Source: an uncultured Bacilli bacterium (GTDB taxonomy: Bacteria; Bacillota_I; Bacilli_A; RF39; UBA660). Taken from it: a stretch of 7,550 nucleotides of DNA. Numbering within the stretch: position 1 is the stretch's first letter; the number at the start of each line of letters is the position of its first letter. Location: NCBI GenBank assembly GCA_944363685.1, contig CALVUV010000063.1, positions 1-7,550 on the forward strand, in the 5' to 3' direction. The notes beneath the pieces are model-generated. The model was not told the DNA's origin and did not search any database. It saw only the letters and a list, made by a program, of their open reading frames with translations. Of the stretch, positions 5,432-7,550 are shown in pieces. The position numbers and the translations under genes are program-made.

Positions 5432-6185
5432 TTTCTTCACTCTTCTTTATTTCATTTACCCTATTATAACCTGTTTTTTCTATTTCTTTAGCAAGAGTTA
5501 TATCTCCTGTCTTAATTATTTTACCATCTTCCATTTGATGAACATAATCTGGTTTTATTAAATCTAGAACTCTACTATAATGGGTAATGATTAAAACACT
5601 AGTATCTTTATTTTCTTTTAAATAGTCATTTATATTATTAGCGACTACTTTAAGACTATCTACATCTAATCCACTATCTAATTCATCTAGAATAATAAAA
5701 CTTGGCTTTAATATCTTTAAAGCTAAAACTTCATTTTTCTTTCTCTCACCACCAGACATTCCTTTATTTATTGATCTATGCATAGTATCTTGTGGTAATT
5801 TTAAAGAGTTTAACTCCTTCTTCATTTCCGTTATAAAACTATATAAATTAGTATCAAGACCTTTTTCTTTTAAAGCTGTTCTTAGGGCTTCACTATTACT
5901 TACACCATCTATAATAGATGGATCTTGCATAAGTAAGTAAATTCCTTTTCTTGCAATGGCATCAGTAGTTAAATCATTTAAAACTTCATCATTATAAGTA
6001 ATAGTGCCATTTTCTATAATATAATCAGGATGAGCCATTATTACTTTTGATAAAGTACTTTTACCTACACCATTAGGTCCCATAATAGCATGTATTTCTC
6101 CTGCATTTATAGTAAGAGAGAAATCTTTTAAAATATCTTTATTAGTATCTTTTATTTTTACATTTAATTTATCTATTTTAAACAC
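5424..6185 (-). CDS. sufC: Fe-S cluster assembly ATPase SufC
   Basis: SufC is the soluble ABC-type ATPase of the SufBC2D scaffold. ATP-driven dimerisation reshapes SufB-SufD for cluster formation. The 253-aa length is typical. ABC motifs are complete: Walker A GPNGVGKST (36-44), Q-loop Q87 (LLMQDP), signature MSGGERKKNE (143-152), Walker B FIILDELDSGLD (163-174) with D167 and E168, and H-loop H202 (ITHYSR). SGGERKKNE is diagnostic of SufC against transporter ATPases. The start is GTG at 6183-6185, with AGAAAGGGTG upstream; the adjacent ATG is out of frame and meets a stop at once. It is the first gene of the operon, and its 3' end overlaps sufD by 8 nt. Confidence 0.97.
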   Translation of the reverse strand: MFKIDKLNVKIKDTNKDILKDFSLTINAGEIHAIMGPNGVGKSTLSKVIMAHPDYIIENGTITYNDEVLNDLTTDAIARKGIYLLMQDPSIIDGVSNSEALRTALKEKGLDTNLYSFITEMKKELNSLKLPQDTMHRSINKGMSGGERKKNEVLALKILKPSFIILDELDSGLDVDSLKVVANNINDYLKENKDTSVLIITHYSRVLDLIKPDYVHQMEDGKIIKTGDITLAKEIEKTGYNRVNEIKKSEENE

Positions 6186-6206
6186 ATTATCACCCTTTCT
6201 AATTGT

Positions 6207-6234
6207 ATGATAAAATATATTATAAAATTGTCAA
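6207..6234 (-). promoter_or_regulatory. Promoter of the suf operon
   Basis: On the minus strand a consensus -35 TTGACA (6229-6234), a 16-bp spacer and a -10 TATCAT (6207-6212) precede sufC. The start would fall near 6200, giving a very short leader with the ribosome binding site at its 5' end. An alternative is a perfect -10 TATAAT at 6219-6224 with a poor -35 TTTAAC 17 bp upstream. Both use the same AT-rich stretch, and only transcript mapping can choose. Confidence 0.65.
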
Positions 6235-6238
6235 TATT

Positions 6239-6268
6239 TATGTTAAAAGACATGCTTAGTATAACATA
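6239..6268. promoter_or_regulatory. Inverted repeat between the divergent promoters (candidate operator)
   Basis: TATGTTA (6239-6245) and TAACATA (6262-6268) are perfect 7-bp arms separated by 16 bp, with an inner AAG/CTT pair around ACATG. The dyad lies between the suf -35 (6229-6234) and the rightward -35 (6272-6277), so a bound protein could affect both promoters. It does not resemble a Fur or PerR box by eye. Which factor binds it, if any, is unknown. Confidence 0.5.
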
Positions 6269-6271
6269 TAA

Positions 6272-6300
6272 TTGCTTATATTTAAAGGTTTTGATAAAAT
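6272..6300 (+). promoter_or_regulatory. Promoter of the rightward membrane protein-HIT pair
   Basis: There is a -35 TTGCTT (6272-6277), a 17-bp spacer and a -10 TAAAAT (6295-6300) with an extended TG at 6292-6293. The predicted start is near 6307. This placement excludes the TTG at 6272 as a translation start and supports ATG at 6326. Confidence 0.6.
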
Positions 6301-6325
6301 AATAGATAGAAAGATAGTGGTATTA

Positions 6326-6982
6326 ATGTATAATAGAAAAATGAATAAATTAATGATAGGACAAGCGATTCTTTTTGCACTTATAATTATTTTCTTTGGT
6401 TTTATTGTTGTAAGAGAAAAAGTACCTAGATTAAAAGAAAAAAGTGTAGAAGAAGATATTAATAGTTATTATGAAGAGAATTATAGTGACTTAGAGGTAT
6501 CAAAGGATAAGTTAAAATATAATGAAGATGATAATAGTTACAGTATTACTTATTATGATAAAGAGTATAAAGAATTAAATTTTACAATAGAATCTACTAA
6601 TAATAAGATTACAGATAATTATGAAGATAATTTTGTTAAGGGAAAAAATGTTATTAAGAAAAAGGAAAAGGAAGTTTTAAATAAATATAGAGAAGTTTTT
6701 AATAATACTATTTATCAAGATATGAAAGTTGAGTTTAAAGATTTAGATGAGTATAGTAGTCTTGAGAGGAAAGATATTTTAGAAGATAATATTTATAATA
6801 CTGGTTACTATTCTATTAGTTATTATGTTAAAGTTGATAGTTTAGATGAGGTTTATCTTAATAATTTAATAGATAGTTTTAATAGTATTTCTTTAAATAA
6901 TGGATTAATTGCAAATAGTTATAGCGTTACTTTTGATTATAATGGTATAATAAAATTAGTTGAAGGAGGAAATGATAGATGA
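6326..6982 (+). CDS. Membrane-anchored protein of unknown function
   Basis: I do not recognise this 218-aa protein. A short basic N terminus (MYNRKMNK) is followed by one hydrophobic helix (about 11-29, IGQAILFALIIIFFGFIVV). The rest is a highly charged Asp/Glu/Lys/Tyr-rich domain, probably outside the cell given the positive-inside pattern. There is no lipobox cysteine or clear signal peptidase site, so it is likely a type II single-pass anchor. Two similar segments, YSITYYDKEYKELNF and YYSISYYVKVDSLDEVY, suggest a duplicated alpha/beta unit. The reading frame opens upstream at 6272, but the promoter lies there, so ATG at 6326 is preferred; ATG 6341 is also possible. The ribosome binding site is weak. 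The gene ends with an ATGA overlap onto the HIT gene, implying coupled translation. Confidence 0.75.
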   Translation: MYNRKMNKLMIGQAILFALIIIFFGFIVVREKVPRLKEKSVEEDINSYYEENYSDLEVSKDKLKYNEDDNSYSITYYDKEYKELNFTIESTNNKITDNYEDNFVKGKNVIKKKEKEVLNKYREVFNNTIYQDMKVEFKDLDEYSSLERKDILEDNIYNTGYYSISYYVKVDSLDEVYLNNLIDSFNSISLNNGLIANSYSVTFDYNGIIKLVEGGNDR

Positions 6983-7377
6983 ATGATTGTTTATTCTGTA
7001 AAATAATTAAAGGAGAGATTCCATCTTATAAAGTTTATGAGGATGATAAAGTTTTAGCTTTCCTAGATGTTAATCCTAATAGTGATGGTCATACTTTAGT
7101 TATACCTAAAGAGCATTATGAGAATTTATTTGATACACCTAATGAATTAATTATTTATATGATAGATACTATTAAGAGTAAGATTTATCCTATATTAAAG
7201 GAGAAACTTAATATTGATGGTTTAACTATTTGCCAAAATAATTATTATGGACAAGATGTTAAACATTATCATATTCATTTAATACCTAGATATAATAGTG
7301 ATAGTTTTAAATGTACTTTTGATGAAAATAGTGTTAGTAAATTAGATGAAGTTTATGAGAAATTAAAAACTGAGTAG
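6979..7377 (+). CDS. HIT family protein (Hint-like nucleotide hydrolase)
   Basis: HIT proteins are cytoplasmic nucleotidyl hydrolases or transferases acting on substrates such as AMP-lysine, aminoacyl-adenylates or dinucleoside polyphosphates. The 132-aa product has the standard Hint layout: CLFCKIIKGEIPSYKVYEDD (4-23), FLDVNPNSDGHTLVIPKEHYENL (about 28-50), and the catalytic HYHIHLIPR (96-104) with the histidine triad H96, H98 and H100. H98 is the expected nucleophile. C4 and C7 with H46 form the zinc-binding set seen in many bacterial members. The ATG overlaps the preceding stop as ATGA, and AAGGAGG (6963-6969) lies 9 nt upstream. The exact physiological substrate is not predictable. Confidence 0.93.
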   Translation: MNDCLFCKIIKGEIPSYKVYEDDKVLAFLDVNPNSDGHTLVIPKEHYENLFDTPNELIIYMIDTIKSKIYPILKEKLNIDGLTICQNNYYGQDVKHYHIHLIPRYNSDSFKCTFDENSVSKLDEVYEKLKTE

Positions 7378-7396
7378 AATTTTTTTACTCAGTTTT
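7366..7396. terminator. Bidirectional terminator shared by convergent genes
   Basis: AAAACTGAGTA (7366-7376) and TACTCAGTTTT (7386-7396) are perfect 11-bp arms around a 9-nt, T-rich loop. The right arm ends in a T run for rightward transcripts; read leftward, the other arm ends in TTTT and continues T-rich. The stem includes the HIT stop codon on one side and most of the stop codon of the convergent gene on the other, so both genes end inside it. Confidence 0.8.
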
Positions 7397-7550
7397 ATTC
7401 TTCTAATAAGAAGTCTATAATATTTATTACTTCTATACCATCTATTTGTTTATTTTTTACATTATCCATTGTTAATATGACTTTCTTATAATTATCATTG
7501 ATAGCAAGTAAAGATTTCTTTTCTCTTTCTTCTACTCTTTCATCTAAAAT
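7395..7550 (-). CDS. C-terminal fragment of a probable AAA/DUF4143-type ATPase
   Basis: The last 51 codons of a leftward gene run in frame to the right edge; the stop is TAA at 7395-7397. The fragment reads SLLAINDNYKKVILTMDN, then DGIEVINIIDFLLEE at the end. This resembles the C terminus of the ATP-binding proteins that pair an AAA_14 domain with DUF4143, where a related pattern of a lysine-rich IxDNYxK segment, a GI-containing strand and a final I-DFLL is usual. Those proteins are about 400 aa, so the ATPase domain would lie outside the window. The assignment rests only on this recalled C-terminal pattern. Confidence 0.6.
   Translation of the reverse strand: MLDERVEEREKKSLLAINDNYKKVILTMDNVKNKQIDGIEVINIIDFLLEE

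Noticed and set aside
4760..5440. SufD as a frameshifted or truncated pseudogene
   Set aside because: The frame is intact, motifs at the C-terminal end are conserved, and sufC fills the DNA where an N-terminal part would be.
6186..6270. Fur or PerR box at the suf promoter
   Set aside because: The dyad does not match the GATAAT-type or TTATAAT-type consensus by eye.
6272..6325. TTG start for the rightward membrane protein
   Set aside because: The TTG is part of the -35 element of its own promoter and would lie upstream of the predicted transcript start.
1..7550. CRISPR array, tRNA or rRNA genes
   Set aside because: No regularly spaced identical repeats and no cloverleaf or rRNA-like stretches were found in the intergenic parts.

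Overview
The window is very AT-rich DNA using the standard bacterial code: TGG encodes Trp and TGA acts as a stop. Shine-Dalgarno sites are strong (AAGGAGG type), initiation sometimes uses TTG or GTG, and genes are tightly packed. Together with the sufC-D-S-U-B gene order this points to a low-GC Firmicute, possibly an Erysipelotrichia/RF39/Mollicutes-like Bacilli lineage. The lineage is inference from composition and gene order only.

Layout. Positions 1-1130 hold two small leftward genes, a 117-aa XRE-type HTH regulator and a 115-aa tail-less single-stranded DNA-binding protein. A related intergenic module lies on each side of the pair (about 13-136 and 1001-1125). Each copy combines a terminator-like hairpin, a long imperfect stem-loop and a TTGCAW-17-TAGNGT extended -10 promoter, all reading leftward. 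Positions 1131-6185 are one leftward six-gene operon: sufC, a very short sufD, a peptidase E-like (S51) gene, sufS, sufU and sufB, ending in a hairpin terminator. Positions 6186-6325 are a divergent promoter region with a 7-bp-armed inverted repeat between the two sets of -35 elements. Positions 6326-7377 are two rightward genes joined by an ATGA overlap: a membrane-anchored protein of unknown function and a HIT-family hydrolase. From 7395 to the right edge is the C-terminal end of a leftward gene, probably an AAA/DUF4143-type ATPase. It shares a bidirectional terminator with the HIT gene.

How the genes work together. SufS takes sulfur from cysteine, SufU accepts it as a persulfide, and SufB-SufC-SufD is the ATP-driven scaffold on which Fe-S clusters are built. 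Key catalytic residues are visible in all five. The unusual points are the peptidase E gene inside the operon, the roughly half-length SufD with no N-terminal domain, the duplicated intergenic module around xre-ssb, and the dyad in the suf divergent promoter. No SufA, SufE or Rrf2/SufR-type regulator gene is in the window. No RNA genes, CRISPR arrays or transposases were seen.
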